Source: Candidatus Saccharibacteria bacterium UBA3304 (GTDB lineage Bacteria > Patescibacteriota > Saccharimonadia > Saccharimonadales > Saccharimonadaceae). Taken from it: 26,378 nt of DNA. The stretch covers positions 1-26,378 of the forward strand of contig DESW01000010.1 of assembly GCA_002361425.1 (NCBI GenBank), in the 5' to 3' direction. Made by a program: the position numbers and the translations under genes. Every line of letters starts with the position of its first letter. Position 1 is the stretch's first letter. Shown piece by piece: positions 15,098 to 22,400 of this stretch. Below the pieces are notes generated by a model. That model saw nothing but the letters and a program-made list of their open reading frames with translations, had not been told where the DNA came from and searched no databases.

Positions 15098-16315
15098 TTA
15101 GAAACGATTTCTCTTATGTTTCCTTACTTCATCATACACTTCTACGCACTTTTTCGCAACGTCATCCCAAGAGATGCGGGCGTATTCGTGTTTGATTCCA
15201 TCGCGTAAGGAACTCACAAGAGCAGGGCTCTCGGCGATGTTTACTAATGCTCCAGCAAGCTTGTCTTCGTCCCAGAAATCATAGCGGACGATAGAATGAA
15301 GAACCTCGCCGACGCCAGATTGTTTTGTGACAATCAAAGCATTGCCATGGTGTGCTGCCTCGAGGGCGGTGAGGCCAAATGGTTCAGAGACGGAAGACAT
15401 GACGAAGATATCGGAAATACTATAGATATCACGTAGTTGTTTACCGCGAATAAAACCAGTAAAGATAACGTTCTGGGAAATACCGAGATCGGCGCTCATG
15501 CGCATGAGCTGCTCCTTTTGCTCGCCATCGCCAGCAAAGAGGAAGACCATCTTTGGATGAATGCTGATTGCGCGCGCGGCGGCACGCATCAAATGAAAGA
15601 GACCCTTCTGAAGTGTGAAGCGACCAACGGTCGAAACGATCGTGTAACCTTTCTTCTTGAGATTTTCGAGATACTGATAGCTGGAGCCGTCGAAATGATA
15701 ATCGTCGTCTGGCATCGTCCAACCGTTGTAAGCTACGTCAATTTTGCTAGGTGGGATGCCGTAGCGCTCAACGATGATATTCTTGGTTGCTTGAGAAACG
15801 GCGATAATCTTGTCGGCCCAAACGAGACCTTCGTACTCAATCTGGTGAATGAGCGGGTTGCCACCATTGGCGCCACCGCGGTCAAACTCAGTCGCATGGA
15901 CGTGGGCAATGAGCGGAATACCGAAGTTCTTCTTCGCAAGAATGCCGGCCTCATAGGTGAGCCAGTCGTGCGCGTGAACAACGTCAGGCTTAAACTCCAT
16001 CAGATAGCGCTGAACGAATTCGCAATAATTCTTCTGGATATCGCGGATAGATAACACCTGCTGGGTTTTGGTGTGATGGAATTTCTTTACCTCGATTTCC
16101 TTTGATTCGTAAGCGCCGCCGTAACGGATCAGCGGGTCAATATTCATAGCAGAGAGTACTCTCATGTACTCAAGATGATGCTCGGCTTCGTATGGGACAA
16201 CAAAATCAATATCCGCACCCATTTTGGCCAAGGATTTGGAAAGATTCAAACAGGCTACTCCGAGGCCACCACTGTTGTGCGGCGGGAGCTCCCAACCCAG
16301 CATTAGAATTTTCAT
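15098..16315 (-). CDS. GT4/GT5-type glycosyltransferase, probable glycogen/alpha-glucan synthase
   Basis: This 405-residue GT-B-fold retaining glycosyltransferase starts MKILMLGWELPPHNSGGLGVACLNLSKSLA, with the glycine-rich nucleotide-sugar loop. HVHATEFDRGG lies in the N-lobe. The C-lobe has STVGRFTLQKGLFHLMRAA, FLFAGDGEQKEQL and the EX7E motif in SSVSEPFGLTALEAAHHG. The start and the HDWLTYEAG segment resemble bacterial glycogen synthases of the GT4/GT5 border. Together with the GH57 gene 20 nt downstream, a role in making a storage alpha-glucan is likely but inferred. A -10 TATACT (16324-16329 complement) ends 8 nt before ATG 16315 with no Shine-Dalgarno, so the mRNA is probably leaderless or nearly so. 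Confidence 0.9.
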   Translation of the reverse strand: MKILMLGWELPPHNSGGLGVACLNLSKSLAKMGADIDFVVPYEAEHHLEYMRVLSAMNIDPLIRYGGAYESKEIEVKKFHHTKTQQVLSIRDIQKNYCEFVQRYLMEFKPDVVHAHDWLTYEAGILAKKNFGIPLIAHVHATEFDRGGANGGNPLIHQIEYEGLVWADKIIAVSQATKNIIVERYGIPPSKIDVAYNGWTMPDDDYHFDGSSYQYLENLKKKGYTIVSTVGRFTLQKGLFHLMRAAARAISIHPKMVFLFAGDGEQKEQLMRMSADLGISQNVIFTGFIRGKQLRDIYSISDIFVMSSVSEPFGLTALEAAHHGNALIVTKQSGVGEVLHSIVRYDFWDEDKLAGALVNIAESPALVSSLRDGIKHEYARISWDDVAKKCVEVYDEVRKHKRNRF

Positions 16316-16363
16316 CTTTTATTAGTATAGCACTAGCGCAATGAAAATGCACCCCAAAAACCA

Positions 16364-16393
16364 GGAAAAACCCGCCTCCTGCATGGAGACGGG
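16364..16393 (-). terminator. Intrinsic terminator of the 206-residue unknown gene
   Basis: On the minus strand CCCGTCTCC pairs with GGAGGCGGG around ATGC (one G-U), followed by TTTTT. It lies 7 nt behind the stop codon. Confidence 0.88.
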
Positions 16394-16399
16394 AACAAA

Positions 16400-17020
16400 T
16401 TAAATGTACTGCCAATCGCTGATTTGCGGCGAAAGCTTGTGCTCGGATAAAACCTCGGAGATATTGTCTTCTGTGAGTACAATTCTCTCTACGCCGTCTT
16501 TGGTAACGATGAAAAGAGTGTCATTCTCATGAAGTTTCTTGCGGTTTTTGTTGCATTGGATTACGATTACGCGCTTATATTTACACTTCGCGCGCAAGAT
16601 GATATTGTCGTAATTACGTGTATTGCGACCATAGCCTCCTCCGGAAAGCACTTCGATACTGTTGACGTCGGTTTTTCTTACCAAGACAGCATCGGTTCGC
16701 AATCTAGTGTCGGCGAACGGACTGATGGTGTATAGAATCATATGGATTGATCCATAATTGCCGCTCGACATCTCGTTCGGTTTTACGCTAAGTGTAGGGC
16801 CAGCAATGTCGGTCACGATAATGCTGAAATCGTCATAGACCTTATCGCCGTCGAAATCGACACTACCCACTTTTAGCGTTACGCCTGTGCCTACATAGAG
16901 CGGTGCTTCTACGTGTAGCGAACCGTTTTTCTTTGGTCTTAATCGCCTGAAGTAATAACCTCCGCTTTTGTAAGACCTCCAGCGACGCACGCAAATCGGT
17001 ACATTAGAGTATAATGGCAT
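16400..17020 (-). CDS. Unknown basic beta-rich protein with a strong promoter
   Basis: The protein has 206 residues and no recognised family. It has no signal peptide or membrane helix. It is Lys/Arg-rich at the start (VRRWRSYKSGGYYFRRLRPKKNG), then alternates short hydrophobic and charged segments as in beta-sandwich proteins (LYVGTGVTLKVGSVDFDGDK, DFSIIVTDIAGPTLSVKPNE). The second half is basic (ILRAKCKYKRVIVIQCNKNRKKL) and ends acidic. The DFDGDKVYDDF stretch resembles a Ca-binding or dockerin-like loop, but one copy only. The start is supported by GGGGAGGG 8 nt upstream of ATG 17020. It has its own near-consensus promoter and its own terminator, so it is a well-expressed monocistronic gene. 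Confidence 0.75.
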   Translation of the reverse strand: MPLYSNVPICVRRWRSYKSGGYYFRRLRPKKNGSLHVEAPLYVGTGVTLKVGSVDFDGDKVYDDFSIIVTDIAGPTLSVKPNEMSSGNYGSIHMILYTISPFADTRLRTDAVLVRKTDVNSIEVLSGGGYGRNTRNYDNIILRAKCKYKRVIVIQCNKNRKKLHENDTLFIVTKDGVERIVLTEDNISEVLSEHKLSPQISDWQYI

Positions 17021-17073
17021 ATTTTTGCCCTCCCCAAAAATAGACTTTAGGCTGACAAGCTCCTAACTTTCTA

Positions 17074-17102
17074 ATTATATCACACTTATGCCAAAAAGTC
17101 AA
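17074..17102 (-). promoter_or_regulatory. Near-consensus promoter of the 206-residue unknown gene
   Basis: On the minus strand: TTGACT (17097-17102), a 17-nt spacer and TGA-TATAAT (17074-17079). It shares TTGACTTTTT and AAGTGTGnTATAAT with the promoter at 4848. The leader is ~47 nt with a GGGGAGGG site. Confidence 0.87.
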
Positions 17103-17117
17103 TTTTAACAGGGGCGA

Positions 17118-18917
17118 CTAAAGCGCGAACTGTGAGTTATAAAGCTCGGCATAGAAGCCATTTTTCTTCATGAGTTGAGCATGTGAGCCGGTCTCGATAA
17201 TGTTGCCCTCGTTCATTACGAGAATCAAATCAGCGTTCTTAATCGTCGACAAACGGTGCGCAATAATAAACGAAGTACGACCTTCCATAAGTTTATCCAT
17301 CGCCTTCTGAACGAGCTCTTCGGTACGCGTATCAACGTTCGAAGTCGCCTCGTCGAGAATAAGGAATGGTGCGTCTTCGACCATACCGCGCGCAATCGTA
17401 AGCAACTGCTTCTGACCAGCGGAGATCGAATCATTCTCCGTAATATCAGTCGAGAGTCCATTTGGTAAAGTCTTAATGAAATGCGTGAGTCCGACGGTCT
17501 TGCAGATCTTCATAACTTCATCGTCGCTAACTTCGCGGCGGTTATAAACGATATTGTCGCGCACGGTGCCAGAGAATAGCCAAGTATCCTGAAGGACCAT
17601 TGTGAAGAGGGAATGGACGTCTTCGCGCTTCATTTCTTTGGTTGAAATACCGTCGATGCGAATGTCGCCCGAGTTGATTTCGTAGAACTTCATGAGCAGG
17701 TTGACCATTGTGGTTTTACCGGCGCCAGTTGGGCCAACGATTGCAATCTTCTGGCCAGCCTTTGCTTTAGCGGAGAAGTCCTTAATTGTTAATTTATCGC
17801 TATCGGCGTAGCCAAATTTCACATGATCAAATTCGATATCACCGCGGATTTTGTCCTTATCGACAACGGTCTTAATTTCGGATTCGTCAGACAATTCTTC
17901 TTCGTCAATAAACTCGAATACACGCTCGCTTGCGGCTGCTGCGGCCTGCAAACTAGACATCGATTGTGCGATGCGTGAAAGTGGGGAAGTGAAGAGGCGA
18001 ACGTAGCTAATAAATGCCACGATGACGCCAAAAGTAATCGCGTTATTTGTAACGAGCAATGCGCCAGTTACGCAGACTGCGACGTAGCCGAAGTTGCCGA
18101 TGAAGGCCATCATTGGATGCATTAAGCCAGACAAGAATTGGCTGCGCTGGTTAGCGAGATAAACGCGTTTGTTGAGCGCGTCGAATTTCTTGTCGCTTTC
18201 GGCTTTGCCGTTGTAGGCTTTCACGACATTAAGGCCAGAATAGACTTCCTCGATATGTGCATTGATTTTGCCAAGTTCTTTTTGGCGCATCGCAAAATAC
18301 TTCTGCGACTTGCCGAGCACGGCGCCCATGCCGACAAAACCAAGCACGCTCGCGCCGACGGCGACCAAAGCCATCGTCCAGTTCGTAATGAACATCATAA
18401 TTACTACGCCTACCATCAAAGCTACTTCACTCACGATAGTCGAGAGGGAATTATCGAGACTCTGCGCGACCGTATCGACGTCATTTGTGACGCGGGAAAG
18501 AATATCGCCGGTCTGGTTATGGTCAAAATAATGTAGCGGCAAACGATTAATTTTATGCGAAATGCGTTTGCGCAAATCACGTGCGAAGCCGTTAGAAACT
18601 TGCGCCATAATAATACCCTCGGCGAGCTCGAGCAATGCGGAGCTAGCGAAGAGTGTTGCGATGATCGCGACAATATTCCAAACTGCATCGAGGTTGATAG
18701 TATTGCCTGGTATCAAGCCGGCCGTAATTTGATCAGCCAAATCGGATAATTGATCAGGCGCAATAATTGTCAAAACCGAACCGCCTGCTGCGCAAAGCGT
18801 TGCAATAATTGCCAAGATTTTTGCGCCACGAAGCTCCTTGAATAAGCGCGAAATTGCTGCGCCGAAGTTCTTGCTCTTGTCCTGGTTCTCGCCAGGTTTT
18901 CTGCCACCGTTAAACAT
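17118..18917 (-). CDS. ABC exporter half-transporter with consensus ATPase residues
   Basis: This 599-residue protein has a six-helix type IV exporter membrane domain (about residues 30-345) fused to a nucleotide-binding domain. Walker A is GPTGAGKTT (about 393-401), the Q-loop is MVLQDTWLFSG, Walker B is FLILDEATS with the catalytic Glu (about 515-523), and the switch His is in IIAHRLSTI. Its signature is unusual, SISAGQ in place of LSGGQ. The start has GGAGGAG directly upstream, and its first codons overlap the end of the partner gene (18910) by 8 nt, so both halves are co-translated. Heterodimeric exporters of this type move drugs, lipids or peptides; the substrate is unknown. No terminator is visible after it. 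Confidence 0.93.
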   Translation of the reverse strand: MFNGGRKPGENQDKSKNFGAAISRLFKELRGAKILAIIATLCAAGGSVLTIIAPDQLSDLADQITAGLIPGNTINLDAVWNIVAIIATLFASSALLELAEGIIMAQVSNGFARDLRKRISHKINRLPLHYFDHNQTGDILSRVTNDVDTVAQSLDNSLSTIVSEVALMVGVVIMMFITNWTMALVAVGASVLGFVGMGAVLGKSQKYFAMRQKELGKINAHIEEVYSGLNVVKAYNGKAESDKKFDALNKRVYLANQRSQFLSGLMHPMMAFIGNFGYVAVCVTGALLVTNNAITFGVIVAFISYVRLFTSPLSRIAQSMSSLQAAAAASERVFEFIDEEELSDESEIKTVVDKDKIRGDIEFDHVKFGYADSDKLTIKDFSAKAKAGQKIAIVGPTGAGKTTMVNLLMKFYEINSGDIRIDGISTKEMKREDVHSLFTMVLQDTWLFSGTVRDNIVYNRREVSDDEVMKICKTVGLTHFIKTLPNGLSTDITENDSISAGQKQLLTIARGMVEDAPFLILDEATSNVDTRTEELVQKAMDKLMEGRTSFIIAHRLSTIKNADLILVMNEGNIIETGSHAQLMKKNGFYAELYNSQFAL

Positions 18918-20667
18918 TGAGCTCCTCCTTCGTTAGCTGCGAAAGTGCAATCTGCTTATAAACCTCGCAATTCTTCATTAGTTCTTTATGAGTGCCCATG
19001 CCAACACATTTGCCTTCGTCGAGCACAATTATTTTATCGGCATGCATGATAGTGCCGATGCGCTGCGCAACAATCAGATTCGTAGCATTCTTGGTGTATT
19101 TTTTGAGATCATGGCGCAAAGCTGCGTCGGTCTTATAATCAAGTGCCGAGAAGCTATCGTCAAAGATATAGATTTCTGGATCGCGCGCAATTGCACGTGC
19201 AATCGCGAGACGCTGTTTTTGACCGCCAGAAATATTCGTACCGCCTTGAGCAATGTGCGCATTATAATCTTTCTCCATCTTCTCGACGAAGCTCTTTGCC
19301 TGCGCAATTTTGACGGCCTGTTTGATTTCTTTTTCGCTCTTTTTGCCGCGGCCATTATCGCCGTAAGCGACGTTGCTAGAAACCGTGCCGTTAAACATTA
19401 CGGCCTTCTGTGGCACGTAGCCGATGCGATTATGCAGAGCCTTCTGTTTATAATCGCGTACATTGACGCCGTCGACGAAAACCTCGCCGTCGGTTGCGTC
19501 ATAGAAACGTGGCACGAGGTTAATTAAAGTCGATTTGCCGGAGCCGGTCGAACCGATGAATGCGACCGTCTCACCTGCTTCTGCGCGGAAAGAAATATCA
19601 CGCAGAAGGTAATCTTCGGCGTCTGGATATTTGAAAGAAACGTTGCGGAATTCGACTGTGCCACGCTCGGCGGTTTCGTCATCAAAAGTACCGTCTTTGA
19701 TCGATTCCTTCGTCTTCAATACTTCATTAATACGGTTTGCAGAAACCTGAGCGCGTGGCAAAATCATGAGGGTAATTGCGACAAAGAGGAAGCTCATAAT
19801 GACGTGCATTGCATAGGTAGAGAACACGACCATGTCGCTGAAAATCGCGAGCCTATCCATCATTGCTGCACCGCTAATTAGATATGCGCCAATGACGTAA
19901 ATGATGACCGTCAAAAAATTCATCACGAAGTACATTGTTGGCGACAAAATCGAGAGCATGCGTTCATTGAAGAGCTGTGTTTTCGTGAGTTCGGCGTTAG
20001 TATTATTGAACTTCTTTTCTTGATATTTCTCGGCGTTAAAAGCACGCACAACGCGGATGCCGGTGAGGTTTTCGCGCGTAATGCCGTTGATGCGGTCGGT
20101 AAGTTTCTGGACTCTCTTAAAGCGGGGAATCACGAGCGCCATAACGATTGCCATGACGGAAAGCAAGAAAACAACGGCGATGCCAGTAGCGGTGCTCCAT
20201 TGCCAGCTCTTGTTGGAAATCTTAATGATTGCCCAAGCGGCTGTGAGTGGGGCACGCACGAGCATTTGTGCGCCCATCGCGACGAACATTTGAATTTGAG
20301 TAATATCGTTCGTCGAGCGAGTGATAAGGCTACTAGTCGAAAACTTTTTAACCTCGTGCATACTAAGACTCTCGACTTTATTGAAAAGCTTTTTGCGCGT
20401 ATTCATTGAGAGGCGCGCACTGGCGGTTGCGAAGCAAAAACTTGCGCCAACTGTAGCAATAAAACTAATTAATGCACAGAGCATCATCCAGCCGCCATTG
20501 CTGAGAATTTCGCTCATTTCGCTGCCAGGAGTCTGCACTAAGCGAGTGATCTCTGACATGTAATCCGGCATTTTTAGTTCCAAGCCCACCTGGACGGCTA
20601 CAAGTAGGATTCCGCAGATTAGGAAGCCTAAATCCTTCGCGCGGAAGTTCCGAAAAATTCTAAACAT
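18910..20667 (-). CDS. ABC exporter half-transporter with degenerate catalytic site
   Basis: This 585-residue partner has six helices (about residues 15-310) and then an ATPase domain: Walker A GSTGSGKST (about 372-380), signature NISGGQKQR (about 473-481), and Walker B IYIFDDSFSALD (about 498-509). The catalytic Glu after Walker B is Asp, and the H-loop reads VAQRIGTI, with Gln in place of His. Known heterodimeric exporters such as TM287/288, LmrCD and BmrCD have one such degenerate site. Together with the gene at 17118 this predicts an asymmetric heterodimer. A TGC-TAGAAT -10 (20674-20679 complement) ends 6 nt before ATG 20667 with no Shine-Dalgarno, predicting a leaderless mRNA that starts just past the upstream RNA's terminator. 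Confidence 0.93.
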   Translation of the reverse strand: MFRIFRNFRAKDLGFLICGILLVAVQVGLELKMPDYMSEITRLVQTPGSEMSEILSNGGWMMLCALISFIATVGASFCFATASARLSMNTRKKLFNKVESLSMHEVKKFSTSSLITRSTNDITQIQMFVAMGAQMLVRAPLTAAWAIIKISNKSWQWSTATGIAVVFLLSVMAIVMALVIPRFKRVQKLTDRINGITRENLTGIRVVRAFNAEKYQEKKFNNTNAELTKTQLFNERMLSILSPTMYFVMNFLTVIIYVIGAYLISGAAMMDRLAIFSDMVVFSTYAMHVIMSFLFVAITLMILPRAQVSANRINEVLKTKESIKDGTFDDETAERGTVEFRNVSFKYPDAEDYLLRDISFRAEAGETVAFIGSTGSGKSTLINLVPRFYDATDGEVFVDGVNVRDYKQKALHNRIGYVPQKAVMFNGTVSSNVAYGDNGRGKKSEKEIKQAVKIAQAKSFVEKMEKDYNAHIAQGGTNISGGQKQRLAIARAIARDPEIYIFDDSFSALDYKTDAALRHDLKKYTKNATNLIVAQRIGTIMHADKIIVLDEGKCVGMGTHKELMKNCEVYKQIALSQLTKEELNV

Positions 20668-20673
20668 TTAATC

Positions 20674-20679
20674 ATTCTA
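20674..20679 (-). promoter_or_regulatory. Leaderless-type extended -10 of the ABC exporter operon
   Basis: ATGC-TAGAAT on the minus strand, then exactly 6 nt (GATTAA), then ATG 20667. It is located immediately behind the T-tract of the structured RNA's terminator. Confidence 0.65.
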
Positions 20680-20684
20680 GCATG

Positions 20685-21040
20685 AAAACAGGCCCCTCTT
20701 CAAGAACAGAGGGGCCTTAGGGGGTGCTTCTGTCGTGGTGACCAGAAGCGGGTTAATGGATTCTTGGGCTACAGTTCAGATGCAGGGGTACATTTTCGGT
20801 TCTTTGGTTCATTATATATCCTACTTGCGTCATACTGTGTTGCTTGATTGTTGCACATCCTTTCGTATCGCCGCGTCTGCTGCCGTAAGGATGTCGTTAT
20901 TTAATTGTCCGTTATTTTCTTATCTCTCATAGTCCCCCGCTATAAGACTCAAGCTCCAAGAATCAGGTTAAAGTGCTACCAGTCGCTGGTATATACGTGT
21001 ATTACTGCCTCACTGGGAGGATACACACCTGTTGCGACTG
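20685..21040 (-). ncRNA. Structured RNA 1 (downstream copy of a tandem pair)
   Basis: This stretch holds no plausible protein frame but is a complete transcription unit. The -10 is TGT-TATAAT (21047-21052 complement), the predicted start is near 21040, and the 3' end is a GGCCCCTCT/AGAGGGGCC terminator with TGTTTT (20685-20716). Long-range pairs: CAGTCGC/GCGACTG (21034-21040 with 20980-20986), GATTCTTGG/CCAAGAATC (20956-20964 with 20759-20767), ACATCCTT/AAGGATGT (20887-20894 with 20855-20862) and GCTTCTG/CAGAAGC near the 3' end. GGGGG (20934-20938), in a possible hairpin loop, can pair with CCCCC (20720-20724). It shares a 19/21 single-stranded-looking block (20836-20856) and the 3' element GCACCCCC with RNA 2. 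tmRNA, RNase P RNA, SRP and 6S hallmarks were not found. Confidence 0.75.
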
Positions 21041-21046
21041 AGAGGT

Positions 21047-21052
21047 ATTATA
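21047..21052 (-). promoter_or_regulatory. Extended -10 of structured RNA 1
   Basis: ATGTGT-TATAAT on the minus strand with an AT-rich upstream region and no clear -35. It lies only ~25 nt behind the terminator T-tract of RNA 2, so the two RNAs have separate promoters. Confidence 0.65.
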
Positions 21053-21077
21053 ACACATATATTTAAAAAATGGAAAT

Positions 21078-21408
21078 AAAAAGTGCCCAGCATCTTAAGC
21101 GACGCTGGGCAGGGGGGTGCGGATACCGAGAGTGGTATACTCAAGGTAAGCGCAGATAGTGATCTTTTTGCGCCAAGTGCGCAGGGCCTCTAGCAGGCCA
21201 TTGAGGATTCATGAACAATCAGATTTTGTTTTGCTTGTTTGTTGCACTTCTAGTGACCACTATCTCATACATTGAAAGGAGCCCTAAGTGAGAAAGTCTG
21301 TAGGTAATTGGCCCCCACCAGGCCATCAGACAATCTCAGTTTGCTAAAAGCAGTCGGCTTTAGGACGCCGATAAAAGAATAACTTTAGCGTCAAAAATGC
21401 CAAACTAC
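21078..21408 (-). ncRNA. Structured RNA 2 (upstream copy of a tandem pair)
   Basis: A complete unit with promoter TTGACT-17-TACAAT (21415-21443), predicted start near 21408, and a terminator GCCCAGCGTC/GATGCTGGGC with TTTTT (21078-21110). Pairs seen: AGTTTG/CAAACT (21401-21406 with 21338-21343) enclosing two small hairpins, GTCTG/CAGAC (21327-21331 with 21296-21300), AGATAGTG/CACTATCT (21258-21265 with 21154-21161), CACT-AGA-AGTG, and ATACC/GGTAT near the 3' end. The conserved block (21227-21247) sits just after a hairpin, as in RNA 1. GGGGG (21312-21316) and CCCCC (about 21113-21117) mirror RNA 1, and the block-to-CCCCC distance is ~110 nt in both. Overall sequence is otherwise diverged, so structure rather than sequence seems conserved. 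Confidence 0.75.
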
Positions 21409-21414
21409 ACTCCT

Positions 21415-21443
21415 ATTGTAGCATAGATTTGCAAAAAAGTCAA
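21415..21443 (-). promoter_or_regulatory. Near-consensus promoter of structured RNA 2
   Basis: TTGACT (21438-21443), a 17-nt spacer and TGC-TACAAT (21415-21420), all on the minus strand. It begins 9 nt behind the stop of the Pro/Glu-repeat gene, which has no terminator of its own. Confidence 0.87.
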
Positions 21444-21452
21444 GAAATTTGT

Positions 21453-22322
21453 CTATAATTCGCGAATAATCTTAAGAGAGGAGCGAATTGCTCTATCTTT
21501 TGTGCCTGCTTGACTGCGTAAATCGCGGATTTCGTTGCGAAGATTATCTGTATGTTCGTAGTCGATTTTATCGAATGCACCAGCAATTTCGTACTGAGAG
21601 TTGAGGCGCTCAATCGCAGTAAGTTCGTCCTCTTTCTTGTCTGCGGCAACGATACATTCATTGCGTTCTTTGCGTAGGTTGGAGATCTTCTCGCGAGTAG
21701 CGCGGAAGAAATCCTCGTTAGCTTCTTCATAAGCATGCTCAGCATCGATATTAATCTCGGCTGGCGCAACATTATGCTCAATTGGTGCAACAGGTGCAAC
21801 TGGTTCGACTGGCTCAATTGGTGCAATTGGTTCAATTGGAGCAATTGGTTCTACTGGCTCTACTGGTGCGATTGGTCCCACTTTTTCTTCCTCCGCTACT
21901 TTTTCTTCAACTACTTCTTCATTGTCGCCGTTAAATAAATCTTCGGCTTCAGGTGTTTTGTCTACGATATCAATAGACTTTCCGGCTGGTTTTTCTGTTT
22001 CTGGTGTGACTTCTTCTGGCATGTCGTCAACAGGCGTTTCGATAAAATCGCCTATTTCGGAGAAATCGGATAAATCTTTCTGTTCCTTTGGACCTTCGAA
22101 GCTAGCCGTACCAGGCGTATCGTCGGCAAGCGCTGCGTCGATATCGATATTGATTTGAGTTGGTTTGGATAATGGCTTTAGACCGCCTTCTGGCATAGAA
22201 GGAGTGTCGTCGCCTTCTTTGCGCACGTTAATTGGGATTGGATTTCCGCCAATTACTGGTGCAATGCCGTGGCTCTCATCCGCTGCTGCCTGCGCATTTG
22301 GATCATCGTTAATAATGCTCAT
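21453..22322 (-). CDS. Acidic Pro/Glu-repeat protein with C-terminal coiled coil
   Basis: The 289-residue protein has no recognised family, signal peptide or membrane helix. Residues 1-~150 are acidic and disordered (EGPKEQKDLSDFSEIGDFIE, PEEVTPETEKP). Residues ~150-185 are a Pro/Glu/Ile/Ala/Val repeat built from PVEP, IAP and IEP units, forming a stiff extended linker. The final ~100 residues are charged and helical with heptads (FFRATREKISNLRKERNECIVAADKKEDELTAIERLNSQYE). The design suggests a cytoplasmic tether or structural protein. The start has AAAGGGTG upstream, and an extended -10 TGC-TAAAAT lies at 22354-22359 (complement). It diverges from the gene at 22401, and no terminator separates it from RNA 2. 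Confidence 0.8.
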   Translation of the reverse strand: MSIINDDPNAQAAADESHGIAPVIGGNPIPINVRKEGDDTPSMPEGGLKPLSKPTQINIDIDAALADDTPGTASFEGPKEQKDLSDFSEIGDFIETPVDDMPEEVTPETEKPAGKSIDIVDKTPEAEDLFNGDNEEVVEEKVAEEEKVGPIAPVEPVEPIAPIEPIAPIEPVEPVAPVAPIEHNVAPAEINIDAEHAYEEANEDFFRATREKISNLRKERNECIVAADKKEDELTAIERLNSQYEIAGAFDKIDYEHTDNLRNEIRDLRSQAGTKDRAIRSSLKIIREL

Positions 22323-22353
22323 AAAACACCCTTTTTAGTAAATAATTAAAATA

Positions 22354-22377
22354 ATTTTAGCATAAGCGTGTTATAAT
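22354..22377. promoter_or_regulatory. Overlapping divergent extended -10 promoters
   Basis: Minus strand TTATGC-TAAAAT (22354-22359) serves the gene at 22322. Plus strand TGT-TATAAT (22372-22377) serves the gene at 22401. The -10 boxes are only 12 bp apart, so each promoter's upstream region overlaps the other and polymerase should occupy one at a time. It contains the recurrent GCATAAGC octamer. Confidence 0.6.
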
Positions 22378-22400
22378 TTAAACAAATAAAAGGGAAGGTC

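Noticed and set aside
20685..21408. tmRNA, RNase P RNA, SRP RNA or 6S RNA as the identity of the two structured RNAs
   Set aside because: No tRNA-like T-arm/CCA or tag frame (tmRNA), no GAGGAAAGUCC/ACAGAAA P4 core (RNase P), no SRP tetraloop domain, and the two copies resemble each other too much to be two different housekeeping RNAs. This was judged by eye only.
21780..21880. Short repeats that could suggest a CRISPR-like array
   Set aside because: The repeats are in frame inside a protein gene and encode Pro-Val/Ile-Glu/Ala units. There are no unique spacers of constant length and no cas genes.
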